Under the pieces are notes generated by a model. The model did no database searches. It saw only the letters and a program-made list of their open reading frames with translations, and was not told the DNA's origin. From Adiantum capillus-veneris (taxonomy: Eukaryota > Streptophyta > Polypodiopsida > Polypodiales > Pteridaceae), in assembly GCA_014529385.2 (NCBI GenBank), contig CM043952.1, positions 57,575,119 to 57,639,118 of the forward strand: a stretch of DNA of 64,000 bases, in the 5' to 3' direction. Positions 10,857 through 21,382 of the stretch are shown here, piece after piece (positions within the stretch are counted from its first letter, which is position 1; every line of letters begins with the position of its first letter). The translations under genes were made by a program, and so were the position numbers.

Positions 10857-12083
10857 CTAGTCAGACGTCTCATCGCGTCCAAGCGGCGTATCTGTCGGAT
10901 TCTGCAAAAAAAGACAATAAGACAGCTTTCAGTAAGTATAAACATATAACGAAATTTATAAAACAATACAAAAAATAAAAAAGAGTAAACCCTAATACTA
11001 ACCATGCCGCCGCGAGAACTGAGAATGTCCATCAGGGCGTTTAAGCCCTTTCTGCCTGCGTACTCGCACTCATACTGTGTGGGATCACGTCCTGTCATCG
11101 ACCACTGTCAAAACATACAAAGATTTCATTATGTTAGAATTAAAAAACTCATAAACCCTAAACTATCGAACATAAAGAGCAATGTGAAAACACTTACAAA
11201 ATCGGCCTCAAATGATGCCCATCCACCGCTCCCTAAGTGGTGCGAGCTCCCTGCCTCTACTCGCACTCTGGCTGCATCCTTTTGTTGCTTCCACTTGTCG
11301 GGATTCTCGCGCGCTGCTTGTGTTTGCAGTATTCGCGCATTCGAATCTTCATCAGGTCTTCATTGAAGCGTTGATCCCGTGTTGGAACGGGAAACTCATC
11401 ATGAAGTATGCTGTTGACTCTGTTTTTTAAATCACTTGGTACTTCACTCCATTTGTTTAGTATGTAGTGTCTAAACAGCTGAGAGCAAAGACCACGCATG
11501 CACGAGATCACCTTCTTGCCGTCATCATCCATGATGATGCCGCCGCTGAAGTCGATGGAGTAAGACAAGCCCTCTTGCCGGTGACGCGTGAACCTGGGTG
11601 TCCCGGCAGGGGTTTCTAGCGGCGTGTCGATGGGGGTACGGACGTCAGGTGTCTCCATCGGCGTCTGGGCCCCGAAGCGAGGAGTGTCGAGTGGGGTGGC
11701 TCCTGGCGGAGTAGGTAGAGGTGTGTAGCTTCTAGGAACAGTCAGCCGTACAAAACGTGGCGTGGATGGCGATGCTGTGGCTGGTGTGGGGGCGGGCAAA
11801 GAAGGGGAGGGTAAAGAGCCTCGTCGAACACGAGGCGGTGTGGAGGCATCGGTGGCGGAATCCCCACAACAACCGCCACCGCCACCACTAGAGCGCCGGT
11901 GTCTAGACGAGTGTGAAGCTCGTCTCGTCGACGCCGAAGCTTTGGAGCGCGCCGAATGCTCCGAAAGAGAGGGAGATGCGGATGGAGTAGGAACGCGCGA
12001 TGATGCGCCAGAGCGATGATGCTCCACGTACCACTGTCTCTGCTGCGGTGACAAAGAAGAAAGAAACTCCTCATCATCCATAC
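10857..12083 (-). pseudogene. CACTA second gene (TnpA-like plant transposase family), spliced
   Basis: The gene model on the minus strand has three exons with good borders: 12083-11198 (donor GTAAGT), 11104-11003 (acceptor TGACAG, donor GTTAGT) and 10901-10857 (acceptor TTGCAG, stop TAG). An acceptor TGCAG just before 12083 suggests an upstream non-coding exon. The start is MDDEEFLSSLSPQQRQWYVE at 12081. The N-terminal 180 residues are low-complexity Ser/Pro/Thr/Arg with TPLDTP and TPMETP repeats. A conserved-looking part follows with HYILNKWSEVPSDLKNRV and EFPVPTRDQRFNEDLMKIR, like the plant Ptta/En/Spm transposase family. A frame slip near 11300 breaks the first exon; the downstream exon parts then continue in phase (GWASFEADF, then WSMTGRDPTQYECEYAGRKG). 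The product would bind the subterminal repeats. Confidence 0.65.
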
Positions 12084-12299
12084 CTGCATTAAACACACGA
12101 ATATTTAAACTTAATATTGAATGAATAGAGTAGACAATGACGCAAAGACCATTAAATACAATGACATAATGACGCATATAAATACAATGACGTAATGACG
12201 CATATAAATACAATGACGCAATGAATTGAGTGATAGAAGAGGCAAGTCGAAAACTCAGAATTTTCAATCAAAAGATGTGAGCGCGAGTAGAAAAGAGCG
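12084..12299. repeat. CACTA intergenic interval with tandem AATGACG repeats
   Basis: About 2.6 copies of a 26-bp unit (ATACAATGACGTAATGACGC plus ATATAA) lie at 12157-12225, between the TNP2 stop and the second gene. This interval may hold the promoter of the second gene. Confidence 0.55.
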
Positions 12300-12893
12300 T
12301 TATGCTTCTGATTGAGCATCTTCTCTGATCTCCTCCATTGATGCCGTTGTGATTGGCACATGGTAGCCTTCATACGTCCTTGCACTACGAGGGGCTACCT
12401 CTATGACGTACCACCAGTTTGATGTAGACTTTGTAGGATGAAATATTACCTGCCAGAGCCACATAACTTACATGAGAGCTTTCAAGCACATAACTTGTAA
12501 AAGGGGGATGTTAACTATTTACATACTTACTTGTTCACAATGCTCGGGTAGTACGAAAGTGTCTCTTAGGTCAGTCCATTTCTTAGTAGAATCCACCTCA
12601 AGAAAACCAGACTCTCCTCTACGCACAGTAGCGTTGCGACCCTCAATGATTATCTTGAACCATTGCACGTCGAACAAGTCGACAAAAAATCCTTTGTAAT
12701 CGATCCTCAAAATCTCTTGCAGCATGCCGAAGTAAGTGAGTTCCGCCACCACAGGATATGCATCAGAGGAACGTCGTCGACTAGACTGTTCAAATTTTGC
12801 CATGATTCCACAATCTTGAGTAAAACGCTTTTTGTCGATTCGTTCCACCCTAAAATGTCGACCTTTACACCATGCTGCTGTGTATGACTTATA
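12300..12893 (-). pseudogene. TNP2 transposase C-terminal exons (DUF4216-type)
   Basis: Two exons read on the minus strand: 12893-12531 and 12449-12300, with acceptors GTTGTAG and TGGCAG and donor GTAAGT at 12530. The first encodes SYTAAWCKGRHFRVERIDKK, then YFGMLQEILRIDY and DTFVLPEHCEQ, the pattern of the DUF4216 domain at the end of TNP2 proteins. The second encodes VIFHPTKSTSNWWYVIEVAP, equivalent to the family's W-H-V-V segment after the FVLA-QA box, and ends in TAA at 12300-12302. These exons look well preserved; the catalytic centre that should precede them is missing. Confidence 0.75.
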
Positions 12894-12973
12894 CTACAAC
12901 GAACAAAGATTATGAGTGGCCGTTCAAACGTTTATAAATAAAGTCACTTGCCAGTCGTACATTGCAAACTTAC

Positions 12974-15134
12974 CTTGGTCGCGCAACCCCGAGAGTACTC
13001 CCACTCTTCCTCAGTCACTTCGTCACCGCATTGTTGTGCGCTTTTCAATTGGTTGTGCAACCATCTTAAGCTCATGAAGGTTGGTTGGCTCTCCAGAACC
13101 GCTGGATAGTGCATCGATGGTCGTCTTACTTTATATCGCCCTGGCACAATCAAGCTTAGCCATAGGTGCCCTTTCTTCATAGTCAACCACGGGGGAATGT
13201 TGTAGTTGACGATGACAACGGGCCATACACTGTAAGATGTTGATCTTTGACCAAATGGATTTACGCCATCCATAGCCAGGCCTAAGCGCAAATTTCGAGC
13301 TTCCCTGGCAAAATCCGACCATGTTCCATCTATATGTTTCTAGGATGCACAATCTGCAGGAATCCGTAGCACACCATCCGAAGATTTATTCTCCTCATGC
13401 CATGATGCTAGGGCGGCCATGGACTTACATTCGAAGAAATACTTGATGCGAGGAAGCAGAGGAAAATGTCGCAAAACCTTTTGCGGAATTTTTGTTCCGT
13501 GGAGATCTACTCGATATCTCTCGGAATCACATTTCAGACACTTCTCCATGTCTATGTATTCCCCTCTGAAAAGAATGCAGTCATTAGGACAAGCGTGGAT
13601 CGAATTGTAATCCATCCCCAAGTTTCGCAAAATATTTCTTGCTTCCTCTCGGGAATCTCGCATCACATTATCAGCTGGTAGTATGTGCTCTTTGAGCAAT
13701 CTACACAACATAAAAATACGGTACAATTGTGTAAAGATCTATCAGATCATTATACATTTAGAGTTTTATTAAAGTAAACTAATTGTAATAGATCACCTGA
13801 AAAGCATTGTGACGCTAGTGTCACTCCATCCAAACTTTGTCTGCATGTTGAGAAGAACCAGGAGCGCTTTCAATCTAGACACACGTGCTCCATTATACAA
13901 TGGCGTATCAGCTTCACTTTTCATATCATCATAGATAAGCCTTTCTAAATCCATGATCATCTCGATCATTTCATCAATCTCGGGCTCAAACATTGCCTCG
14001 TTGGGAATGTGGTCTGCATGATCATCCCCCGAGCTGTCAGAGGCTACATCTTTGACCAAATGGATTTACGCCATCCATAGCCAGGCCTAAGCGCAAATTT
14101 CGAGCTTCCCTGGCAAAATCCGACCATGTTCCATCTATATGTTTCCAGGCTGCGCAATCTGCAGGAATTCGTAGCACACCATCCGAAGATTTATTCTCCT
14201 CATGCCATGATGCTAGGGCGGCCATGGACTTACATTCGAAGAAATGCTTGATGCGAGGAAGCAGAGGAAAATGTCGCAAAACCTTTTGTGGAATTTTTGT
14301 CCCGTGGAGATCTACTCGATATCTTTCGGAATCACATTTCGGACACTTCTCCATGTCTATGTATTCCCCTCTGAAAAGAATGCAGTCATTAGGACAAGCG
14401 TGGATAGAATTGTAATCCATCCCCAAGTTTCGCAAAATCTTTCTTGCTTCATCTCGGGAATCTGGCATCACATTGTCAGCTGGTAGTATGTGCTCTTTCA
14501 GTAATCTACACAACATAAAAATATGATACAGTTGTGTAAAAATCTATCAGATCATTATACATTTAGAGTTTTATTAAAGTAAACTAATTGTAATAGATCA
14601 CCTGAAAAGCGCTGTGATGCTAGTGTCACTCCATCCAAACTTTGCCTGCATGTTGAGAAGAACCAGGAGTGCTTTCAATCTAGAAATACGTGCTCCATTA
14701 TACAATGGCGTATCGGCTTCACTTTTCATATCATCATAGATAAGCCTTTCTGAATCCATGATCGTCTCGATCATTTCATCAATCTCGGGCTCAAACATTG
14801 CCTCGTTGGGAATGTGCTCTGCATGATCATCCCCCGAGCTGTCAGAGGCTACATCTTGTGGCCTCACATATGCTGCTTGACCAAAGCGCCTGAGAACACG
14901 TCTATTGGGTTGCAAGATTGCTGCTTGTTGGCTAGCGTCAGAGTCCGACGAGTTATAATTGGCAACAACTTGATCTATAATAGATGGATCGAACTCGCCA
15001 AATTCGCGAACGTGCTGCAAAGAAACACGTCTTGTCCGTCGCACAGCATGCTTGCATTGATTACAAGGACATAAGACCCTCGTTGAGAGATAGGTGTTTT
15101 GGTTGGATGGTCCCACATCCTCGTCACTACTCAT
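12974..15134 (-). pseudogene. TNP2-type (TnpD-like) transposase, N-terminal half with internal tandem duplication
   Basis: Exon 1 starts with ATG at 15134 (MSSDEDVGPSNQ, then a CPCNQC zinc-like pair) and runs to 14602. A 96-bp intron ends at TGTAG before 14505. Exon 2 encodes HILPADNVMPDSRDEARKIL, the NDCILFRGEYIDMEKCPKC motif and LAMDGVNPFGQR, all characteristic of TNP2. At 14049 the gene jumps back into a second copy of the exon 1 end (14048-13797), the same 96-bp intron and exon 2 again (13700-12974). This second copy continues into SVWPVVIVNYNIPPWLTMKK and LSLIVPG. A stop near 13341 breaks the second copy. After LIVPG the catalytic core is absent, and sequence resembling the stretch before DUF4216 follows (YSRGCATKV). 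The donor at 12973 is good. Confidence 0.8.
13244..14853. repeat. 805-bp tandem duplication inside the CACTA transposase gene
   Basis: Copies 13244-14048 and 14049-14853 match throughout, with roughly 4% differences counted by eye. ATCTT occurs at both edges and at the junction, suggesting microhomology. Each unit holds the exon 1 end, the intron and most of exon 2. Confidence 0.85.
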
Positions 15135-15196
15135 AATGAGGATAAAAAACTTATAACCTGGACAACAAATTTAATATTCTATTGGCATTCTTCGTC

Positions 15197-15248
<52 letters not shown>

Positions 15249-15880
15249 ACCTCACATTCTCTAGTCATGTCCAATCCCCGCACACCTCGGTCTAGAGGTG
15301 CAAGGAGATCAGAACCACCGGGTTATAATCTCGTCTTTATTGGTCAATACCTATATTTGTGGGTACAAGAAATCTACACACCCACGTCTACATGATACTG
15401 CATGTAGTGGACAAAACCCCTTTGCCTCTTCTCTAGCTGTAGCACTTCACAGCATCTTAACATCTTTTCACAGTAGATCTTTTCACTGTTCGTCTAACTC
15501 TAAACCCTAAACCGTGAGTAATTCTTGCGTGGACTCGATCTAACGTAAATAAGCGTAAATCTAAATAAACGTAAATCTAACTAAAAATAAACCTAAATCT
15601 AATTTAACGTAAGTCTACTTCTAACCTAATCTTTAACGTCTTTTGGGATAGTTTCCTACGACGTTAAAACTCTCTTCTTCTTGTGTGTGTGTGTGTGTGT
15701 GTGTGGGTAAACCTAAATAAACCCAAGTCTAATCTAATATAACATAAATCTAAATCTAACGTAAATTATGTTATATTAAAAACAAAGAACTAAACTAACA
15801 GGGATTATAAGAACCTTAAAACTAATTTAACACATAATTTTTCACATAACTCGGCAAGAGTTGGCATTCTCATCACTAAA
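15135..15880. repeat. CACTA non-coding interval: (CT)n and TAAATCTAA-rich direct repeats
   Basis: A CT run occupies about 15200-15246 and a GT run about 15683-15705. A stretch of about 150 bp at 15560-15710 (AATAAACCTAAATCTAATTT, later GATAGTTTCCTACGA) recurs at about 16240-16380. The two flank the captured HIPP fragment. No gene was recognised. Confidence 0.65.
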
Positions 15881-16204
15881 GATGTGAGAGTTAACTTCCG
15901 GCGGTGACGTTGCCTCATCTCCATCCACATCTGACGACAGCAATTGGCCCTTTAGACCGTTCTTGCTCTTGTTACTAACTTTGAAGTTGCTGTTGAATGA
16001 CTAGAGGTTGTCTAGATGGTCATTGTGTCGGGGATGTAGTGACTCTTGCCGCCCTGAAGATCCGCCTTCTTCCCTATCTTCTGAAGACATTTCACCAGTA
16101 CTTTTGGATCGACGGAGCCCACCATGAGTGAAGGCAGCAATACCCTATATTCCATTGAGGGCTTTCTTCACCCGCTTTATGCAGGCATCGCAGTCTATGG
16201 AGAC
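15860..16204 (-). pseudogene. Captured fragment of a host heavy-metal-associated (HIPP-type) gene
   Basis: On the minus strand, after TTTAG (a possible acceptor), the sequence encodes VSIDCDACIKRVKKALNGI at about 16204-16145. This is the first half of an HMA domain with its metal-binding CxxC. Some 30 bp on, in another frame, comes VGSVDPKVLVKCLQKIGKKA, the standard second half of the HMA fold in plant HIPP proteins. A further piece resembles the Asn/Lys-rich HIPP linker (FNSNFKVSNKSKNGLKGQLL). A stop and frame changes show it is not a working gene. The intact family binds metals through CxxC and is membrane-anchored by prenylation. CACTA elements are known to carry gene pieces; I infer capture here. 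Confidence 0.6.
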
Positions 16205-16227
16205 CTAAATCTAATCTAATATAACGT

Positions 16228-16380
16228 AAATCTAAATCTAGCGTAAATAAACGTAAATCTAGTTAAAAATAAACCTAAATCTAATTTAATGTAAGTCTAC
16301 ATATAACCTAATCTTTAACGTCTTTTAAGATAGTTTCCTACGATGTTATAACTCTCTTCTTCTTGTGTGTGTGCGCGTGT
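16228..16380. repeat. Second copy of the CACTA internal direct repeat
   Basis: This stretch is similar to 15560-15710, including TTTAACGTCTTTT and CTCTCTTCTTCTTGTGTG. The pair brackets the HIPP fragment, which could reflect the event that brought it in. Confidence 0.65.
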
Positions 16381-16560
16381 GTGGATGTGTGTGCCAATAA
16401 AAAGAGATAAATGGTATAACCTTTCTATCACCCATGCCAAGTATGATAGATTGATTATGCCATTTCCCTCTTGAATAATAGGTCTTGAGTTCAACTCCTC
16501 ATCGGCTAGATCTTTAGGTCTTTTAATTTTAATTAGTTTCCTACGACGTTAAATTAGTTT

Positions 16561-16788
16561 CTCTCTCTTTCTCTCTCAATGTGTGTGCGTTTTTTTGGAT
16601 CGTATGCATGTTTTCTCTCTCTTTTCCTCTCTCAATGTGTGCGTTTTTTGTTTATGCATGTTCTCTCTCTCTTTTCCTCTCTCAATGCGTGCGTTTTTTG
16701 TTTATGCATGCTCTCTCTCTCTTTTCCTCTCTCAATGTGTGTGTGCATTCTTTGTTTATGTATGTGTGTGTGCGTTTTTGTTTTTGTT

Positions 16789-16844
<56 letters not shown>

Positions 16845-16966
16845 AACACTATGTGTGTGTGTGTGTATGTGTGTGTGTGTGAGAGAGAGAGAGAGGGAGA
16901 GAGAAAGAGGAGAAGGGAACATGAGAATGAGGAGAGGGAAGGAGCATACCTGGCTCTCCTTCCTCT

Positions 16967-16999
<33 letters not shown>

Positions 17000-17040
17000 G
17001 AGAAGAAAAAGAGAGAGAGAGAGAGAGAGGGAGAGCGTTA
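16561..17040. repeat. 48-bp tandem repeats followed by long (TC)n, (GT)n and (GA)n
   Basis: Four units of about 48 bp (CTCTCTCTTTTCCTCTCTCA plus a TGTGTGCG-TTTTTTG-TTTATGCATG part) lie at 16561-16765. TC, GT and GA runs continue to 17036. Long apparent reading frames here on both strands come from the repeats and are not genes. Confidence 0.85.
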
Positions 17041-17104
17041 CCTGCTCCTTGCTTGAGGGCGCCGAAAAACTCAGATCTGAGATTTGAGTTTTTGGGCGTG
17101 CTCG

Positions 17105-17222
17105 GTTATTTTTTTAGCACAGCCGGCGTCGCTATGAGCGTCGCAAATTTCTTTGTAAATTTATGACGCTCATAGCGACGCCGGGAATTTTTTTTTTGAG
17201 CGTCGCTGTGTGAGCGTCGCTA
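17105..17222. repeat. CACTA right subterminal motif array
   Basis: GCGTCGC/GCGACGC motifs occur about seven times, in the same style as the left end. These are likely binding sites for the TnpA-like protein. Confidence 0.75.
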
Positions 17223-17232
17223 ATATGAATAG

Positions 17233-17244
17233 CCTCTTGTAGTG
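17233..17244 (-). repeat. CACTA terminal inverted repeat, right
   Basis: CCTCTTGTAGTG is the reverse complement of 10293-10304 and is followed by the ata duplication at 17245-17247. Confidence 0.92.
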
Positions 17245-20200
17245 ATAGAGCTAAAAGAAGGTGCTAAGCTAGTGCGGCAATGGCTAAGAAGGATGGGTCA
17301 AGAGCAAATGGAAGCCTTGCGAGAAGAGGTTGACAACTTATTGAAGGCAGGGTTCATAGTTCCAGTGGAGACCAGAGAATGGGTGAGTCCAGTTGTAGTC
17401 AGTCCAAAGAAGGATGGGAAGTGGAGAATTTGTGTAGATTTTAAACCCATAAACGCAGCCACTAAAAAGAACCCATATCCTCTTCCATTCATTGATCAGA
17501 TCTTGGATTCAGTGGCAGGTTATGAGAGGTACAGTGTGTGTGATGGTTTTTCAGGCTATTTTCAATTGAAGATTGCTCTTAAAGACCGCACAAAGACAAC
17601 TTTCATTATGCCATGGGGCTGCTATTGCTACACAGTATTGCCATTTGGGTTGTCAAATGGACATTCCTTCTATCAAGAGAGAGAAAATTGGGTGTTGGAA
17701 CCATTCATTGGTAGTTGTGTTAAAGCTTTTATGGATGACTTCTATGTCTATAGCAGTAGGGCTGATCACCATGAGAAGCTGCAGATGGTATTGGCTCGAT
17801 ATGATGAATGTGGAGGACAACTAAATCCAAAGAAATGTCATCTAGCACAGCCAAGGGTGAAGTTATTGGGCCATATGGTGTCAGAAAATGGCATTGAAGC
17901 TAATCCAGATAAGGTGAAGTCTATTATTCTTCTTCCATCACCTATGAGTACGAAGCAATTGGCAACCTTTATACACAAAGTGAAGTACATGGCACGATTT
18001 ATTCCATTGTCTTCGCAGCTTCTTTATCCATTACAGCAAGTGGCAAAGCATGATCCATTGCAATGGGATGCCAAGTGTGAAGAAGTGTTTCAAGAGGTGA
18101 AAGAGGTGTTAGGGGGGTTGTCAGCCATGCAGGCTCCTGATTGGGAGAAAGTTTTTTATGTAAATCCATCAGTAGGGGATGACGCCATTGGAGCCATGCT
18201 ATTGCAAAAGGGGAAGGGCAGCCATTATATGAGGCTAGTGTATTGTGCAAGCCGAGTGAAGTTGGTAGCGGAGAGAAAGTTATCGGAAGTAGAGCTAGTG
18301 ATGGCCAGTGTAATATTTGCTTGTCGACGATTTCGTCATTACTTGCTACCACGGCCTTTTGTTTTCTTGACGAGTTATGCCTTTTTGCCACAGTTAATTA
18401 ATGGTATTAACATGTCAAATGTGGTGAAGAAATGGGTAATTGAGCTGCAAGAGTTTGAGTTCTCTTTTCTAGTGGAAGATAGTACAAGGGCTACCCTAGC
18501 TGATTTGTTGACCTACAAGGAGAATCCCCTTATTGTTAAGGAAGAGGTGGTGAGAAAGGTAGTTGAAGAAGTGCCACAGATCAGCAATGCACATGTGTTG
18601 TTCTTTGATGGTTCATATAGAAAGAGCCATGATGTAGCTTCAGGGGGTATAGCACTTTATGATCCAGAGGGGAAGCTAGTATGCAAGAGAGGGTTCAAAT
18701 TGGATGCGCATAGTAACAATGAGGCTGAGTATGCTACATTGGAAGCCGGATTACACATTTGTTTGAAGCATGGGGTTCGAAGGTTGAGCATAAAAGGTGA
18801 TGCCTTGTTAGTGGTGAAGCAAGTGTTGGGTGTGTGGAAGAGCAAGAACACCTCATTGAAGGAAATGTGCTTTAGAATTAAAGGCCTGTTAAAAAAGTTT
18901 GAAGCATGGAGCATCAGACACATTGAACGTGCTCTAAATGGAGAGGCACATGAAGCAGCTCAAGGCATGATTGGGGAGCTATTCGTGTTGAGGACCAATT
19001 TACCTCTTTATCATGGCCGGGAAAGTTTGGCTCAAGAAGAGGAGTTTTTGCTAATAGGAATCATTCCAAAGAAGATTCAGAAGTCTAAGAAGTATGGCTT
19101 TGTGCATAGAGCATACAGGTACAAATTGATTGGTGATGTCTTATACATGAAAGGGGCTGATCTCGTGTTGAGACGTGTACCTTGGTGGGAGGAGCTTTAC
19201 AGAGTGTTGGAAGAGAATCATGAAGGCGCATGTGGTGGCCATTTTGCTCTAAAGATCACCTTGCATAAGATTTTGCAAGAGGGGTATGTATGGCCTAGTT
19301 TGCACAAGGATGTTCACCATTGGTGTAGGTCTTGCAATAGGTGTCAAGCATTTGGGAAGAGAGTGTTGAAGCCAGAGCTACGAAAAACCATTATGGAGTT
19401 TGATGTGTTTGAAAAGTGGGGGATTGATGCAATAGGCCCGTTACCTATCACAAGCAGGGGCAAAAGCTATATCTTGACGGCAGTGGACTATCTCTCTAGA
19501 TGGGCAGAGGCTATAGCAGTAAAACAGATCACTGCAAAGGATGTGGCAAAATTTGTGTATGATGAAATATGTTGCAAGTTTGGGGTGCCATTAGAGCTAC
19601 TTTCAGATAAGGGGCCAGGATTTAGAGCTAAACTGCTAGACTTCTTATGCACAAAGATGAAGATTAGGCACCAGCATACCACTCCTTATTACCCACAGTG
19701 TAATGGCTTAAATGAAAGATTCAATGGTGAGTTGGTACAGATTCTTTCGAAAGTGACAGAGCACCAAGGAAAGAATTGGGATTTGAAATTGCGTAGTGCA
19801 TTATGGGCTTACCGTACTTCGGTGAAGACAGGTACAGGGTTTACTCCATTTCATTTGGTGTATGGAAAAGAAGCACTATTGCCTATGGAAGTAGAGTTGC
19901 CTGCGGTCAAGATGTTAGAGAAGTTGCTTGGGCCGCCTAGTGATGCATTCGAAGAGAGGCTCTTACAACTACAAGAGGTTCATTTGGATAGGATGAGTGC
20001 ATTGGAACATTATGGGTAGATGCAAGATAGGGCTTTGGCAAAGATAAATGAAAAGGTCAAAAGTAAGGGTATCAAGAAACATGACTTGGTTTTGCGCTAC
20101 AACAGTAAGCTGGACAACACCTTCCAAAAGAAGTTTCAAATTAAGTGGGAAGGCCCTTTCAAGGTAGTGGAGTGTTTTCCAAATGGCACATATCAGCTGG

Positions 20201-20397
20201 CTAACCTGGATGGTGTTCTACATAAGTCAAGGGTAAATGGGTTGCATCTTAAATTGTATCATGCTAGATTGATGATGGTGGATCAAGATGAGCTGTTTGT
20301 GGAGCAAGCAATGTTGGTGAAGGATGAGGAGACCTGTGATACGGCGAGTCTCATATCTCTCTTTGCTGCTGCTGATCATGATGATCTAGCAGGCTAG
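17245..20397 (+). pseudogene. pol: Tat-B pol: RT, RNase H, archaeal-like RNase H, integrase
   Basis: Order on the plus strand: RT with EWVSPVVVSPKKDGKWRIC and an FMDDF box near 17728, then a Ty3-type RNase H (about 18150-18510). An archaeal-like RNase H follows (LFFDGSYRKSHDVASGG, then NNEAEYATLEAGLH) at about 18595-18970. The integrase zinc region (GACGGHFALKITLHKIL, then CRSCNRCQ) is at about 19220-19350. The integrase core has KWGIDAIGPLPITSRGKSY, TTPYYPQCNGLNERFNGEL and FTPFHLVYGKEALLP. The C-terminal part, KFQIKWEGPFKVVECFPNGT, lacks a chromodomain. This is the full Tat domain set. The gene is interrupted at its upstream side by the CACTA insertion and otherwise has few breaks. Confidence 0.88.
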
Positions 20398-20412
20398 GGG
20401 ATGGGCAAATTA
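20394..20412 (+). promoter_or_regulatory. Polypurine-type tract before the Tat-B 3-prime LTR
   Basis: A G-rich stretch (CTAGGGGATGGGCAAATTA) lies immediately before the LTR at 20413, where plus-strand DNA synthesis would be primed. It is less pure than in most families. Confidence 0.45.
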
Positions 20413-21382
20413 TGTCAGGAGTTTTTTTGAGCAAGGGATTGCGCATATGTACATACACATGCATGGTGCATCGAATAAAGGATCACCCAATTTCCATAGC
20501 CAGGTGGTTACGTGGGGCTCACATGTGTACAGGTAGGACAGCAAGTACATAGTGCAGCGATTTTCACTATTATCAATACTAGTGTGTTTTTTCTACAATA
20601 AGGAGGAGTTGGTAGCGCGTAAAAATTCTCGAGGAAGCTATCCGCGGGCCGACGACGTGAGGTCAACAGGTGCGTCAGATGGCATCTAGTGGCGTCAGGA
20701 GGGCGAACGAGGTCAATATTTGCACGCGGATGAGGACGGACACAACGTGGGTGTTTTCTTGTGAGAGTTATGCAGAAAGGTCATCATTAGGACCACTTTT
20801 TGGGGCCACTTCACGTGGTGGCGAGATGCATTATTGGAAAAAAGTTGAGTGCCCGGTGTGCGCCACAGGTGTGTTTTTGGTGTTTTTGGAGCCTGTTTTG
20901 GCCGTAAACTGCTCATCCGAGGTTGGATTTGAGCACTTTGATATTGTAGACTGGGGTTTTGGGCCGTTCCGGACGCGATGGAGCTGTCCATTTTGCCAAA
21001 TTACTCACTCTTTTCCTGCTGTTTTTCTGTGTAAGTTTCTCCTATGAGCGAAGTTTCTGCTCCAGTTTGTGATTGTGTCTGGTATCTTTTACCCATATTG
21101 TGTGAGCTGTTTGCCCCATTGGTGTTGGCCCAAGCTCAATTGTATCTAAACATAAAAAATTATCCTCTTTTGAGCTGAGTTTTTTTGTGTGTGTGTGTGT
21201 CTGTGTGGAGTGGGCAAGTGGATAGTCTCTCTCCTCTCACTCCAGAGGTGTGTTCCTTGTCTCGGCCAGGTGTGTTGTCTAAGCCGAGTGGTGCCCCATA
21301 GTGTGTGTGTGTGTGTGTATCTTCCCAAGAGTGTGTGTCGGGTCGTTATAGAGGCGCTGTGTGTGTTTTCATCCCGCTCACA
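20413..21382 (+). repeat. 3-prime LTR of Tat-B
   Basis: TGTCAGG...CTCACA, 970 bp. It is shorter than the 5-prime copy because of one internal block and microsatellite length differences. Confidence 0.9.

Larger units (their letters stand above)
10293..17244 (-). mobile_element. CACTA (En/Spm-type) DNA transposon inserted in Tat-B pol
   Basis: This 6952-bp element has terminal inverted repeats CACTACAAGAGG and an ata duplication. Both ends carry clustered GCGACG and CGTCGC subterminal motifs. On the minus strand it contains a TNP2-type transposase gene (15134-12300) followed by a second transposase-type gene (12083-10857), the usual TnpD/TnpA pair. The TNP2 gene lacks its central catalytic part, holds an internal tandem duplication and has a premature stop in one copy; the second gene has a frame slip. 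The copy therefore looks non-autonomous. Between its minus-strand 5-prime end and TNP2 it carries a fragment of a host HIPP-like gene. Confidence 0.92.
5850..21382 (+). mobile_element. Tat-B: Ty3/Gypsy Tat-lineage retrotransposon nested in Tat-A, broken
   Basis: LTRs start TGTCAGG and end CTCACA at 5850-7002 and 20413-21382. The left flank ends ggcgt and the right flank begins gcgtg, giving a 4-bp (or imperfect 5-bp) target duplication. Plus-strand parts are primer site 7009, leader to 8078, gag-protease 8079-10142, pol 17245-20397 and a purine-rich tract before 20413. Outside indels the LTRs differ by roughly 2%. At a grass-like rate of 1.3e-8 per site per year that is under about one million years, but the right rate for this plant is unknown. 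A CACTA element sits in the pol gene. Besides that, the element has only a few breaks. Confidence 0.9.

Noticed and set aside
15540-15790. TAAATCTAA-rich sequence as interstitial telomere repeats
   Set aside because: The units are not TTTAGGG or a known variant and belong to a CACTA internal repeat.
15860-16204. HIPP segment as a working host gene
   Set aside because: It lies wholly inside the CACTA element, changes frame, has a stop and lacks a start and prenylation tail.
16435-16510. tRNA-like B box (GAGTTCAACTCC) suggesting a tRNA or SINE
   Set aside because: No A box at the proper distance, no cloverleaf and no 3-prime tail were found; a chance match is likely.
16579-17166. Long overlapping reading frames with Ser/Leu and Cys/Val repeats
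   Set aside because: They are produced by (TC)n, (GT)n and 48-bp tandem repeats, exist in several frames at once and match no protein.
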